From positions 175,269-239,268 of the forward strand of contig JBBCJI010000018.1 of NCBI GenBank assembly GCA_037190845.1: a stretch of 64,000 nt of DNA. Reading direction: 5' to 3'. Under the pieces are notes generated by a model. The model was not told the DNA's origin, searched no databases, and saw nothing but the letters and a program-made list of their open reading frames with translations. Origin of the DNA: JBEBVQ01 sp037190845. Lineage in GTDB: Bacteria > Bacteroidota > Bacteroidia > Chitinophagales > Chitinophagaceae. The position numbers and the translations under genes were made by a program. Below, piece after piece: positions 34,420 through 43,606 of the stretch (position 1 is the stretch's first letter; every line of letters begins with the position of its first letter).

Positions 34420-36609
34420 TTACTCCGTTTTCGCTACCTTTTCGGTTTTAATGATCACTCCATTTTCATCAGTTATCTGAAGCAGGTAAATACCTTTAGC
34501 CAGATCATCCATGGAGATATAAGTCGCATTAGCCTGATCTTTCAGCAGCTTCCCTGTCAGGTCGCTCACTTTTACATGCACGTTAACAGGCGCAGTGATA
34601 TGTACCCCACTGGTAGCCGGGTTCGGATAGATCCTGGTTTGCCGGCTGATAGCGCTGGCATTATCTATACTTACGTTATTAACGGCATAAATTCTGGAAG
34701 TTTCCGAACAGCCCTTTCCATTGCTTACCGCTACCTGGTAGAGTCCGTTTTCCGTTACGGTATAAAAAGTATCGGTTGCTCCGGCGATAGAGTCTCCGTT
34801 TAAGAACCATTGATAGGTGGTGTAAACGTCTCTTACGCTTAATGTATAGCCATCTACGTCAATAACCGGCTCATCGATGGGTATGATTGTCAGATCCAGC
34901 GTAACGATGCTGTCACAACCGGAAATATTGGGAAACGCCTGCGTATAAATACCGGTAGCCATATACACACTATCTTTCAGCGTATAGCCTTCACCACAGG
35001 CCAAAGTTGCCGCTATGGAAGAGGAGGACGTATCGTTACAGCCAAACCGTACCAGGAAGACATCAGTCAGGCCCATGCCCGGCAGCAATCCGGGATTGCT
35101 GCCACCGGGATTCATATACGCGCTATCAGCACGTATGTTAACTGAATTATTATACCCATAATACCCTGTTGCATACACATTACCACTAAGGTCCACCGCT
35201 ATACCAGTGGGTTGTACATCACCCCAACCCGTAGGGGTTCCGCTAAAATGTTTTACCCATTGGTAATTGCCCTGTGGATCATACTTCATTATAATCCCGT
35301 TAAATATTGCCGTTTGAGATGAGGGGCCACTCCTTTTTATCCAGGCTTCTCCTCCACCGGGGGTGACATCGACTGAATCACCCTGGAACATAAATGATGC
35401 ATATACATTGCCACTGGCATCCGTAGCAATGTCCTGGCCCCGGACATAACCTGCCCCGAGGTTTGGCACCAATGGTCTCCCTTCTACCGTTTGCACCCAC
35501 TCAAAATTGCCTGTTGCATCGTATTTGGCTACGTATGCATTGGGGAAGTAGAATGATGTCCCCCACATCACCATGAAAGGAGCTACCCGTGTGCCGCCGG
35601 TACCACCTCTGTTGAAATCGGCCGTATCTAAGTAGCCCCCTGTTATATATACATTACCACTGGCATCCGCAGCTATGGAATAAGCTTCGTCAGCCTGTTT
35701 ACCGCCCATACCTTTGGACCACAGGTGGTTGCCATTCGGATCATATTTAGCTACAAATATATCCATGTCTCCTGCACTGGTCAGGGCGCCGCCACCAAAA
35801 TCTATCCCATTGGAATATTCCCCACCAATATATACATTTCCTGTATCATCTACAGATACGGAACGGCCATTATCCAGACCCGTGCTGCCCATACCTTTAG
35901 ACCAAACGTAATTTCCGCTGGAATCATACCTAACTAAAAATACATCGTAGTTAGCAAAAGTGTTAGGTGCGGTTCCAACAAGGGTTAACGTAGCCGAACT
36001 GTTGCTAAATGTTGTGATTGGCGAGCTGAACCTCCCGGCCACATTCACATTCCCGCTCTTATCCACAGCTATGTCCCAGCCTTCTTCATTATTAGTTCCG
36101 CCCATACTGTTTGCCCATTTGAAATTCCCGTTGGCATCGTATTTGGCGATAAACATATCATAGTTACCTGAATTAATCAGGGTGCCGCCCGTACTACCGG
36201 GATTAAAATTCGATATCGGGGAATAAAAACGGCCTGTGATATAGACATTATTGTTGTCATCCACAGCCATGCCATAACATTGTTCCATATCATTACCGCC
36301 TAAGGCTTTTGCCCAGATAAAGTCGCCGCCCGGGCTATATTTAGCCAGAAACACATCGTTACTGGCGCCGGTATTGCGGAACTGGCCACCGGGACCACCG
36401 ATATTAAAATCAGCTGTGTCTTTATTGGCAAAATTTCCTGCTATATATACATTCCCGTCACGGTCGGTGGCTGTCTTTCTACCGACTTCTCCTCCTTTTC
36501 CTCCCATGTGTCTCGCCCAGTTAAAGTCATGGGCATTTACCGTCAGGCTGGTTACCGTAATGCTCAAGGCCATTAAAGCACCTTTGAATCTGAATAAACT
36601 TTTCATCAT
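34420..36609 (-). CDS. SBBP-repeat protein with type IX secretion sorting domain
   Basis: A 729-residue secreted protein. A signal peptide (about residues 1-26, ending VNAH) is followed by some eight beta-propeller-type SBBP repeats of the form D-x-F-x-A-K-Y-x-x-x-G-x-x-x-W (for example DVFLAKYSPGGDFIWAKALGG then VYITG). Further on is a short Ig-like region, and the last 75 residues (RIYPNPATSGVHI to the end, with DLAKGIYLLQI) are a Por-secretion-tail domain, which sends the protein through the type IX system and is then usually cut. The gldKLMN operon of that system is about 19 kb away. Probable role: cell surface or extracellular; ligand unknown. Confidence 0.9.
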   Translation of the reverse strand: MMKSLFRFKGALMALSITVTSLTVNAHDFNWARHMGGKGGEVGRKTATDRDGNVYIAGNFANKDTADFNIGGPGGQFRNTGASNDVFLAKYSPGGDFIWAKALGGNDMEQCYGMAVDDNNNVYITGRFYSPISNFNPGSTGGTLINSGNYDMFIAKYDANGNFKWANSMGGTNNEEGWDIAVDKSGNVNVAGRFSSPITTFSNSSATLTLVGTAPNTFANYDVFLVRYDSSGNYVWSKGMGSTGLDNGRSVSVDDTGNVYIGGEYSNGIDFGGGALTSAGDMDIFVAKYDPNGNHLWSKGMGGKQADEAYSIAADASGNVYITGGYLDTADFNRGGTGGTRVAPFMVMWGTSFYFPNAYVAKYDATGNFEWVQTVEGRPLVPNLGAGYVRGQDIATDASGNVYASFMFQGDSVDVTPGGGEAWIKRSGPSSQTAIFNGIIMKYDPQGNYQWVKHFSGTPTGWGDVQPTGIAVDLSGNVYATGYYGYNNSVNIRADSAYMNPGGSNPGLLPGMGLTDVFLVRFGCNDTSSSSIAATLACGEGYTLKDSVYMATGIYTQAFPNISGCDSIVTLDLTIIPIDEPVIDVDGYTLSVRDVYTTYQWFLNGDSIAGATDTFYTVTENGLYQVAVSNGKGCSETSRIYAVNNVSIDNASAISRQTRIYPNPATSGVHITAPVNVHVKVSDLTGKLLKDQANATYISMDDLAKGIYLLQITDENGVIIKTEKVAKTE

Positions 36610-36723
36610 AATTTGTTTTGTTTGTTAATAAAAGAGCACACTTTTTCAGGAACTGGCTGTTTTCCCGGCCAGGCTTATACAAATCACGGCAATGCAGGAA
36701 TAAATCTTCTACGTGAAAACCCG

Positions 36724-36731
36724 TATTTTTG
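36724..36731 (+). promoter_or_regulatory. -7 box of the histidine kinase gene
   Basis: TATTTTTG fits TAnnTTTG and lies 31 nt before the ATG at 36763. A second match at 36748-36755 is too close (7 nt) to the start to be used. Confidence 0.5.
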
Positions 36732-36762
36732 ATATGTATATTCGAAATAAATTTGAACGGAT

Positions 36763-38847
36763 ATGTGGGTCTTGTCGCGTTATGTGCATTCAGTTATGTT
36801 GTTCTTTTTATGCGGAATGGCTTATATGCCCGTATCCTTTGCACAACAGCCATTAGGGACTGAATCCGGAGAGCTAAACCGCATTTTGCTCAATGCACAA
36901 ACGCTGCAGGCTGCCGGTCCGGATACTTTGCTTATCCGCCGTCAGCTTGCAAGGATACCCGATATGATACGTACCCAGCCGGACAGTACATTGTACCTGA
37001 TTACCGACTGCCTGCAAAAGAGCCTCCGGGCCCGTTACTACTATGGTATTGTCCAGGCCTATTCCCATCTGGCTAACTTTTACGAGCTTCAGGGGGATTA
37101 CGACCGCTCCCTGAGCTGTTATTTCAAGGCAATCCCTTATGCAATGAAGGGATTCAAAAACCCGGACAAGCTGGCCTTGTTATACAGCAGCATTAGCGGC
37201 ACTTATTTTTACAAGTCCATGTACGACTCCATGTCGTTCTTTTCATATAAGGCAGAACAATTGTTGCATAGTGCGCCCATCGCCGACCAGATTGATGCGC
37301 GTAGCGCCGGCAGCGTTTATGCCAACATCGGTACTTTATGGCTTGTCATAGGCGACTATGAAAAAGCCCGGTCGTACTTATTCAAAGCGCTGGACAAGCT
37401 AAGTGCTTTTAAGGACAGCGCGTCTGCCAAACAGTACATTTCGGATATGTACAATAATATAGGTTTCGCCTACCGGCAATCCGGAGACACGGAACAAGCA
37501 GCTCAATATTATACACAGGCGCTCGTCATCGACGAAAGTAATACACTCACCCTGAACGGATTAGGCATATTGCGCATGGAAGAAAACCGTATGGAAGAAG
37601 CAATGGAATTGCTGCAACGCGCCAATGCTATCAGCCAAAACGGCGGACACTTACACCGTATACTGACCTCCAAAGCAGCTTTAGGGCTCCTGTATTATAA
37701 GCTCGGCCAGCATCATGAAGCAAAAAATATACTGGAGCAGGCTATAGATCTTGCCGGAAAAAAAATGGACAAGAACCTGCATGAGAAGTTCTATGACGTC
37801 TATAAGACACTGTCCCTTATTTACCGTGACGAGCGCCAGTATAAACGTGCATACGACTACTCAGAGAAAGCAAGAATGGTATTATCTGAGCAGATGGCAA
37901 AAGAAAAAGTCTACGAGACATACCGACAGGAAATGAAAACCCAGGCCGCGCTGAAGGATAAGCAGATTGCACAGGAAAAATTGCTGCTGAGCGAGCATAA
38001 AAGCCGGCTGAGAGAACAGAATATCTGGATGGCAGCCATAGGTTGCAGCTCTGTTTTGCTGCTGATAGCACTTGGAGCTTTATACCGCAGCAGCCGGCAT
38101 AAGCAACGCCTGCATATGGAGCGGATCAATAGTATCAGTAAGGAACAGGAGATTGATCATTTTAAAGCCATGATAAAAGGAGAAGAAAAAGAAAGGTCCA
38201 GGCTGGCGGGTGAATTGCATGACGGTATTATGGTACAATTATCAACGGTGAAGATGGGGCTGAAATCCGTTCCCGAATCTTATTACCGGCTCAGTTGCGG
38301 CGATTATGTACAAACCCCTTATTACAGGAGTATCGTGCAGCAGATGGAGGAGGTAACGGTTGAGCTGCGCCGGACGGCACACAACCTGATGCCGGATATG
38401 CTGTTGGAAGGTGGCATTGCGGATGCTGTTTTTTATTTCTGCAATACACTAAAGCATAATGGCCTGCATGTGTCTTACCAGCAGCACGGCACTATCCCAC
38501 GTTTACCGGGCGATTTTGAATTGTCGGTTTTCCGTATTATACAGGAATTGCTGCAGAATGTGGTGAAGCATGCGGAAGCAACGCATGTAATGGTGCAGCT
38601 TGCGGAGATCGCGGGGCATATTCTGTCTGTAACAGTAGAAGATAACGGCAAAGGATTTGACCCGGATATGCTGCCGGAAGGCAAAGGCATGGGACTGAAA
38701 AGTGTGGCGTCGAGGATACAGGTGTTAAAAGGCGTGATGGACATCCGCAGCCGGCCGGGAGAAGGCACTCTGATCCACCTTGAATTTGAAATGCCGGTAA
38801 ACGCTACTTTTGCAGGGAAGGAGCAGGAAAAAATAACTGAATTGTAG
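36763..38847 (+). CDS. TPR sensor histidine kinase (NarX/DesK type)
   Basis: 694 residues: signal peptide (residues 1-27), a periplasmic TPR region (about 60-400, with repeat units such as YSHLANFYELQGDYDRSLSCYFKAI), one membrane helix (about 421-445), a HisKA_3 dimerisation segment with the phospho-acceptor His486 in LAGELHDG, and a HATPase_c domain with the nucleotide motif DNGKGFDP (about 627) and GMGLKSV. The output partner is encoded immediately downstream: the gap to the response regulator is 1 nt. Signal unknown; TPR sensors of this kind are common in Bacteroidota. Confidence 0.93.
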   Translation: MWVLSRYVHSVMLFFLCGMAYMPVSFAQQPLGTESGELNRILLNAQTLQAAGPDTLLIRRQLARIPDMIRTQPDSTLYLITDCLQKSLRARYYYGIVQAYSHLANFYELQGDYDRSLSCYFKAIPYAMKGFKNPDKLALLYSSISGTYFYKSMYDSMSFFSYKAEQLLHSAPIADQIDARSAGSVYANIGTLWLVIGDYEKARSYLFKALDKLSAFKDSASAKQYISDMYNNIGFAYRQSGDTEQAAQYYTQALVIDESNTLTLNGLGILRMEENRMEEAMELLQRANAISQNGGHLHRILTSKAALGLLYYKLGQHHEAKNILEQAIDLAGKKMDKNLHEKFYDVYKTLSLIYRDERQYKRAYDYSEKARMVLSEQMAKEKVYETYRQEMKTQAALKDKQIAQEKLLLSEHKSRLREQNIWMAAIGCSSVLLLIALGALYRSSRHKQRLHMERINSISKEQEIDHFKAMIKGEEKERSRLAGELHDGIMVQLSTVKMGLKSVPESYYRLSCGDYVQTPYYRSIVQQMEEVTVELRRTAHNLMPDMLLEGGIADAVFYFCNTLKHNGLHVSYQQHGTIPRLPGDFELSVFRIIQELLQNVVKHAEATHVMVQLAEIAGHILSVTVEDNGKGFDPDMLPEGKGMGLKSVASRIQVLKGVMDIRSRPGEGTLIHLEFEMPVNATFAGKEQEKITEL

Positions 38848-38848
38848 T

Positions 38849-39475
38849 ATGACCATAAACGTAGATATTACAGATGATCATCCGCTTGCCATTAATGGCA
38901 TTCGTATGATGCTGGAAGACGAGCCGGACATACATATTGCTCATACCTACACTACAGGTGCAGCACTGAAAAAGGGACTGGCATCCCAACAACCGGATGT
39001 GCTCCTGCTGGACGTCAAGCTGGTGGACGAGCCCGGCTCTGAAGTGGCTGCTTTTATTACCCGGAATTACCCTGAGGTGCGTATTGTAGCGCTGACCAGC
39101 CTGGATGCACCGGCTGTGGTAAAGAATATGATGCGCAACGGTTGTATCGGCTATCTGCTGAAGGGTACAGACCGCTCCACTTTAATAGAGACAATCCGGA
39201 AAGCTTATTACTGTGAGGAGTTTTTAGATCCTGCGTTGCATATGCATATGCGCCATGTGCTCTCCCCTTCAAATGAAACGCCGGAATTAACCAAGCGGGA
39301 AAAGGAAATTCTGAAACTGATCGTAGCCGGAGACAGTACCCAGGAAATCGCTGAGAAGTTGTGTATCAGTCCCCGGACTGCCGAAGTACACCGGTTAACC
39401 CTTTTAAAAAAACTGGATGTAAAAAATACGGCAGGCCTTGTCCGTATTGCGCTCACATTAGGGCTGGTTATCTGA
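38849..39475 (+). CDS. Response regulator, NarL/LuxR type
   Basis: 208 residues: receiver domain with the phospho-accepting Asp55 in DVLLLDVKL, acidic pocket residues Asp9-Asp10 and Lys in GYLLKG, then a LuxR-type helix-turn-helix domain (LTKREKEILKLIVAGDSTQEIAEKLCISPRTAEVHRLTLLKKL). It begins 1 nt after the sensor kinase gene and is surely co-expressed with it. The target genes cannot be deduced from this window. Confidence 0.95.
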   Translation: MTINVDITDDHPLAINGIRMMLEDEPDIHIAHTYTTGAALKKGLASQQPDVLLLDVKLVDEPGSEVAAFITRNYPEVRIVALTSLDAPAVVKNMMRNGCIGYLLKGTDRSTLIETIRKAYYCEEFLDPALHMHMRHVLSPSNETPELTKREKEILKLIVAGDSTQEIAEKLCISPRTAEVHRLTLLKKLDVKNTAGLVRIALTLGLVI

Positions 39476-39508
39476 TGCAAGACCACCGGAAGGAAGACCG
39501 GGAAACGG

Positions 39509-40087
39509 TTATTTCGGCAACAACATACGATAATCGGTGCGTACCTTGCCCGCACTGATGTCTTCGAGCTTCTTCTTGATGAGCCGCTTTTTCAGCGGAG
39601 GGAGATAATCAATAAATAACTTTCCTTCGATGTGATCATACTCATGTAGGATCACACGCGCAGTGATACCATCAAATACAGCATCATGCTCCACGAAATG
39701 CTCATCCAGGTATTTTAATCGTACCTGAGCATTCCGTTTGATATCCTCTCTTATTTTCGGTATGCTGAGGCAACCTTCATTATATGCCCATGGCGCACCT
39801 GTTTGCTCTACAATACGGGCATTAATAAACACCTGCTTTACCGGTTGTTCGTTGGGATAGTCACGCTTATCCTCTTCATCAAATCCTTCTACAATCTGAA
39901 CTGTGTCTACTACAAAAAGGCGTATCGGACGGTTTATCTGCGGTGCAGCAATACCAACACCATTCGTGTGATACATGGTTTCCCACATATCTTTTATCAA
40001 TTGTTCCAGTCCGGGATAGTCCGGTGTAATATCCTCACATACTTTCCGCAACACAGGATGTCCATACGCGACAACAGGTAAAACCAT
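39509..40087 (-). CDS. def: Peptide deformylase
   Basis: Removes the formyl group from new proteins' initial Met. 192 residues with all three family motifs: GVGIAAPQ (43-50), EGCLS (104-108, metal ligand Cys106) and HEYDH (148-152, metal ligands His148 and His152, catalytic Glu149). A 20-residue acidic insert (EGFDEEDKRDYPNEQP, 67-82) is typical for Bacteroidota forms. It lies 40 nt downstream of ruvX but has its own -7 box in the gap. Confidence 0.96.
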   Translation of the reverse strand: MVLPVVAYGHPVLRKVCEDITPDYPGLEQLIKDMWETMYHTNGVGIAAPQINRPIRLFVVDTVQIVEGFDEEDKRDYPNEQPVKQVFINARIVEQTGAPWAYNEGCLSIPKIREDIKRNAQVRLKYLDEHFVEHDAVFDGITARVILHEYDHIEGKLFIDYLPPLKKRLIKKKLEDISAGKVRTDYRMLLPK

Positions 40088-40113
40088 ACAAACTGCTAAT
40101 TATTATAAACATG

Positions 40114-40121
40114 CAAAGGTA
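40114..40121 (-). promoter_or_regulatory. -7 box of def
   Basis: TACCTTTG on the minus strand, a perfect TAnnTTTG, in the 40-nt gap between ruvX and def and 26 nt before the def start. Confidence 0.65.
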
Positions 40122-40127
40122 CGAAAA

Positions 40128-40541
40128 TCAGGGTCTGCTTTGCAGGTATTCCTGCAGCATAATGACGGCGCTTATCTCATCCACCAGCCCTTTACGCTGC
40201 CGGTCTTTCCTTTTCAGCCCCATCTGGCTGATCGCCTGAGTGGCCATCACAGAAGTCATTCGCTCATCTATTGTTTCGAGGGGCAGGTCCGGAAATACAT
40301 TCCGGAACTTCCGGATAAACTTATCTACTAATGGTGTTGCATCTGTCGGAGTATCGTCAAAATTAAGCGGGTAGCCAACGAGTATCAGACCGACAGACTC
40401 CTGTTTCATATATTGTTTCAGATGGCCGATCAGCTCGCCGGTATCCACCGTACCCAATCCTGTAGCAATGATCCGCAGCGGGTCAGTAACTGCAATACCC
40501 GTTCTTTTTTTTCCGTAATCCAACGCCAGTATACGCGACAT
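40128..40541 (-). CDS. ruvX: RuvX/YqgF-type Holliday-junction resolvase-like protein
   Basis: 137 residues of the RNase-H-like fold. Seen are the first catalytic Asp in LALDYGKKRTGIAVTD, the ILVGYPLNFDDT segment with its conserved Pro, and DERMTSVMA for the later acidic residue. The family acts in 16S rRNA 5' processing and has been linked to DNA repair. It lies between dnaG and def on the same strand, separated from dnaG by a repeat tract (40542-40635). Confidence 0.93.
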   Translation of the reverse strand: MSRILALDYGKKRTGIAVTDPLRIIATGLGTVDTGELIGHLKQYMKQESVGLILVGYPLNFDDTPTDATPLVDKFIRKFRNVFPDLPLETIDERMTSVMATQAISQMGLKRKDRQRKGLVDEISAVIMLQEYLQSRP

Positions 40542-40635
40542 AGTGAGTTATGAATGATGAGTTATGAATGATGAGTTATGAATGATGAGTTATGAATTGT
40601 AGTTCATAACTCATCATTCATAACTCATAACTTAA
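40542..40635. repeat. Heptad repeat tract between dnaG and ruvX
   Basis: The whole gap is built of 7-nt words: AGTTATG and AATGATG alternate from 40545, then their complements follow. The sequence 40572-40596 is exactly complementary to 40603-40627 (25 bp, 6-nt loop), so the transcript would form a long hairpin. No gene is possible in it. Confidence 0.8.
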
Positions 40636-42579
40636 TTATCCCTGCTTCCACACAACCGTATTCATTTTCTTAAGGATCTCTGCTTCTATCTGCTTCATTT
40701 CAAGATGCTTACGCTGCAATACCGTCAGCCGCACCGGATCCTTTTCCTCCCGCAGACGCGACAGGACTTCTTCCTGCATGACCTTTAGCTTTTTCAGCTC
40801 AAAATAAACGCGCATACTATCCACTTCATTGAGATAATTCAGATCCCCGTTCAGTGTTTCAATGCCATACGTTTCACTCCATTTCGGGCTGATCTCATTA
40901 CGTGTATGCAGCAGCAGGGCCATCTTCTGGCGGATGCGGGGCTCCGGGTGGTTCGTAAAATAATGCATACCGGGAGGTTCCTGGCGGGAGTTCCGGTATG
41001 TAAAATAATCTTCGAAGATCTTTTTAGCCAAAACCGTATCTATCAGTCTTGCTTCGATGCAATCGCTTATATAATCGGCAACATTGGTATATCCCTCATA
41101 AGGCATGTGCCCGTATTCTATCAATACGCGCAGCAATTCCCATTCCTGCTGCTCATGTATCGTACCCGTGCCGGGAAGTTGCTCCGGAATGGGCTCTGGT
41201 TCCGGAACAGGTGTGACAAGCTCCTGCTCACGGCTTTCCTGGTTTTTTCTTTGCCGTTGCTCCTGCTCAATCCGTTCCCGGATGAATTTGTTCACCAGGT
41301 TCACAAAACCGCCTTCATCTACCTGCAGCCTGCGCACTGCCTGTTTGATAAAATGCTCCTGCAGTGCAAAATCTTCCGTCTTATTGATACGGGAAATACT
41401 TTCCGCAATCTCATTCACCAGCTTTGACTTCTTCACCGGATCTCCTTCCACATCGTGCAGACCTACTTCCAGACGAAACCCGATCACATCCTGCTTATGC
41501 TCCCGCACATAGGCATGAAATTGCTCAGCGCCGGATTTCTGTATAAAGCTGTCGGGGTCTTCTCCTTCCGGCAATAATACAAGCTGCACATTAAAACTCC
41601 GGGACAAGGCCATATCCAGTCCCCGCAGCGCCGCTTTCACCCCTGCAGGATCACCGTCGTACAGAATGGTCAGGTTTTTAGTCAACTGGCCGATCAGCCG
41701 CAACTGATCTTCCGTAAGCGAAGTGCCGCTGCTCGCTACCACATTTTCCACACCTCCCTGGTGCAGTGAGATCACATCCGTATATCCTTCCACGAGAAAA
41801 CACTCGTCCTGCTTACCGATCGCCTGGCGGCTCTGGTAGAGGCCGTACAATACCCGGCTCTTGACGTACAGCTCATTCTCCGGAGAGTTGATGTACTTGG
41901 GGGCACGGTCATTGCTTTTCATGATACGCGCGCCAAAACCAAGCACCCGGCCGGTCATGCTTTGGATGGGAAAGATCACACGTCCGCGGTAGGCATCGTA
42001 ATAGCTGCCGTTCCGGTTTTTGATGAGGCCGGCCTTCTCCATCAATTCGGCATTATACCCTTTCGATAAAGCCTCCCGGTAAAATGTCTCTCCATTTTCA
42101 GGACTATAACCGAGCCTGAATTTTTCTATGGTATGCGTGCTGAATCCACGATGTCTGTAATACGACAGTCCTATGGCAATACCTTCTTCCGAATGCAATG
42201 CCTGCTCAAAAAAGGTGGCGGCATACTCGTTGAGTATGCGGAGGCTCTCCTCTGTTTGCTGCTGTTGTTTTTGTTCGGGTGTACGCTCCGTCTCCTCCAG
42301 CTCTATCTTATAAAAATCAGCAAGCCAGCGGATCGCTTCAGGATACGTAAGTTTTTCATGATCCTGAACAAACGTAACAACATTGCCTCCCTTACCACAG
42401 CCAAAGCATTTATAAATGCCTTTAGCAGCCGATACTGAAAAGGAGGGTGTTTTTTCGTTATGAAAAGGACAATTGGCAATGTAATTGGTGCCACGTTTTT
42501 TTAAACGTACAAACTGGCCAACAATTTCAATGATGTCGGCGCGGTTTAATACTTCCTGTATGGATGACGGGGCAATCAT
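40636..42579 (-). CDS. dnaG: DNA primase
   Basis: Makes RNA primers at the replication fork. 647 residues: CHC2 zinc-binding domain with Cys37, His40, Cys58 and Cys61; RNA polymerase core with YINSPENELYVKSRVLYGLYQ; Toprim with EGYTDVISLHQGG and the metal motif YDGDPAG; a C-terminal part with a Gln/Glu/Pro-rich linker (about 440-470) leading to the helicase-binding region. Length and order are normal. Both neighbouring gaps carry heptad repeat tracts. Confidence 0.97.
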   Translation of the reverse strand: MIAPSSIQEVLNRADIIEIVGQFVRLKKRGTNYIANCPFHNEKTPSFSVSAAKGIYKCFGCGKGGNVVTFVQDHEKLTYPEAIRWLADFYKIELEETERTPEQKQQQQTEESLRILNEYAATFFEQALHSEEGIAIGLSYYRHRGFSTHTIEKFRLGYSPENGETFYREALSKGYNAELMEKAGLIKNRNGSYYDAYRGRVIFPIQSMTGRVLGFGARIMKSNDRAPKYINSPENELYVKSRVLYGLYQSRQAIGKQDECFLVEGYTDVISLHQGGVENVVASSGTSLTEDQLRLIGQLTKNLTILYDGDPAGVKAALRGLDMALSRSFNVQLVLLPEGEDPDSFIQKSGAEQFHAYVREHKQDVIGFRLEVGLHDVEGDPVKKSKLVNEIAESISRINKTEDFALQEHFIKQAVRRLQVDEGGFVNLVNKFIRERIEQEQRQRKNQESREQELVTPVPEPEPIPEQLPGTGTIHEQQEWELLRVLIEYGHMPYEGYTNVADYISDCIEARLIDTVLAKKIFEDYFTYRNSRQEPPGMHYFTNHPEPRIRQKMALLLHTRNEISPKWSETYGIETLNGDLNYLNEVDSMRVYFELKKLKVMQEEVLSRLREEKDPVRLTVLQRKHLEMKQIEAEILKKMNTVVWKQG

Positions 42580-42599
42580 GAAACGAAGATACGCTTAAA

Positions 42600-42673
42600 A
42601 TGAGTGATGAATTATGAACTATGAATGATGAATTGAGTTCGTTATTCATAATTCATCACTCATAGTTCATAGT
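42600..42673. repeat. Heptad repeat tract upstream of dnaG
   Basis: Reads ATGAGTG, ATGAATT, ATGAACT, ATGAATG, ATGAATT from 42600, then complements. The sequence 42600-42618 is exactly complementary to 42645-42663 (19 bp). It fills the gap between dnaG and the sugar transferase gene and touches the stop of the latter. Confidence 0.75.
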
Positions 42674-43360
42674 TCACTTCGTGCGTGTAAGTACCTGCCC
42701 GATCGTTCTCAGGAAAATGAGGGTATCCAGCTTGGGGGAAGCATTCCGTACATAGTGCAGATCATAACGTGTACGCCTGCGAATGCTTTCGATATCCGGT
42801 GTAGGTCCATGGCATCCCTGTACCTGCGCGAGACCTGTAAGCCCCGGGCGCACCTGCTGGCGCAGCACATATTCCGGCACCATAGCGGAAAACAGTTCAT
42901 CATGATATACCATATGAGGCCGGGGACCTACCAGGCTCATATTCCCTATCAGCACATTCAGCAATTGCGGGAGCTCGTCCATATGAGTAGCACGCAGAAA
43001 TCTACCGACCCGGAATATCCGTTCGTCGTTTTCGCAACACTGGCGGAGGTCCGCATCGTCATTGACGTGCATGGTCCTGAACTTATAACAACGGAATGTA
43101 ACGCCGTTTTTTCCTATACGGTTCTGAACAAAAAATAACGGACCACGGGAAGAAAATCGTAACAAAACATACACTACTGGTATCACTACAGGTAAGATAA
43201 ATACAATAGCCAGCACAGAAAATACAATATCCATACTGCGCTTGGCAAGTGGCATACTTCCGATATCCGATGCGGTATTTATCCGCTTCAGAATGATCGT
43301 ATTCCTGCCTTTACCTATACGCTTCAGTACTTCCTGACTTGTAGCTGTCTTAATAAGCAT
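42674..43360 (-). CDS. Bacterial sugar transferase (undecaprenyl-phosphate glycosyl-1-P transferase type)
   Basis: 228 residues with one N-terminal hydrophobic segment (DIVFSVLAIVFILPVVIPVVYVLL) and the catalytic region of the WbaP/PglC family: GPLFFVQNRIGKNGVTFRCYKFRTM, RATHMDELPQLLNVLIGNMSLVGPRP and RPGLTGLAQV. It should attach the first sugar phosphate to the lipid carrier for a surface polysaccharide. No polysaccharide gene cluster surrounds it. Its start is preceded by AT-rich sequence without a clean promoter box. Confidence 0.92.
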   Translation of the reverse strand: MLIKTATSQEVLKRIGKGRNTIILKRINTASDIGSMPLAKRSMDIVFSVLAIVFILPVVIPVVYVLLRFSSRGPLFFVQNRIGKNGVTFRCYKFRTMHVNDDADLRQCCENDERIFRVGRFLRATHMDELPQLLNVLIGNMSLVGPRPHMVYHDELFSAMVPEYVLRQQVRPGLTGLAQVQGCHGPTPDIESIRRRTRYDLHYVRNASPKLDTLIFLRTIGQVLTRTK

Positions 43361-43550
43361 CCCTGTTTTTTAATTATTTCAATATATACTATATTGCATT
43401 ATAGACAATAAAATCAATTACCTGAGTCGCCAGTTGACACCTGCTTAGTTTATAAAACGCATAAGGCCCCCGCTACCCCTATGCTTATAAGTCAAAATCA
43501 TAACAGCCGGGCTCCTTGCTTTACTGCTTGTATTATTTTGCATTTACCCC

Positions 43551-43566
43551 TTGCCAGGTCTGGCAA
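43551..43566 (+). promoter_or_regulatory. Possible operator dyad before the beta-propeller lipoprotein gene
   Basis: TTGCCAG (43551-43557) and CTGGCAA (43560-43566) are complementary with 2 nt between. The dyad ends 6 nt before TTAATTTG (43573-43580), which resembles the -7 box with one mismatch. The position suits a repressor site, but a chance dyad is possible. Confidence 0.35.
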
Positions 43567-43606
43567 AATGACTTAATTTGCAATGCTAAAAATAAATACA
43601 GGCAAC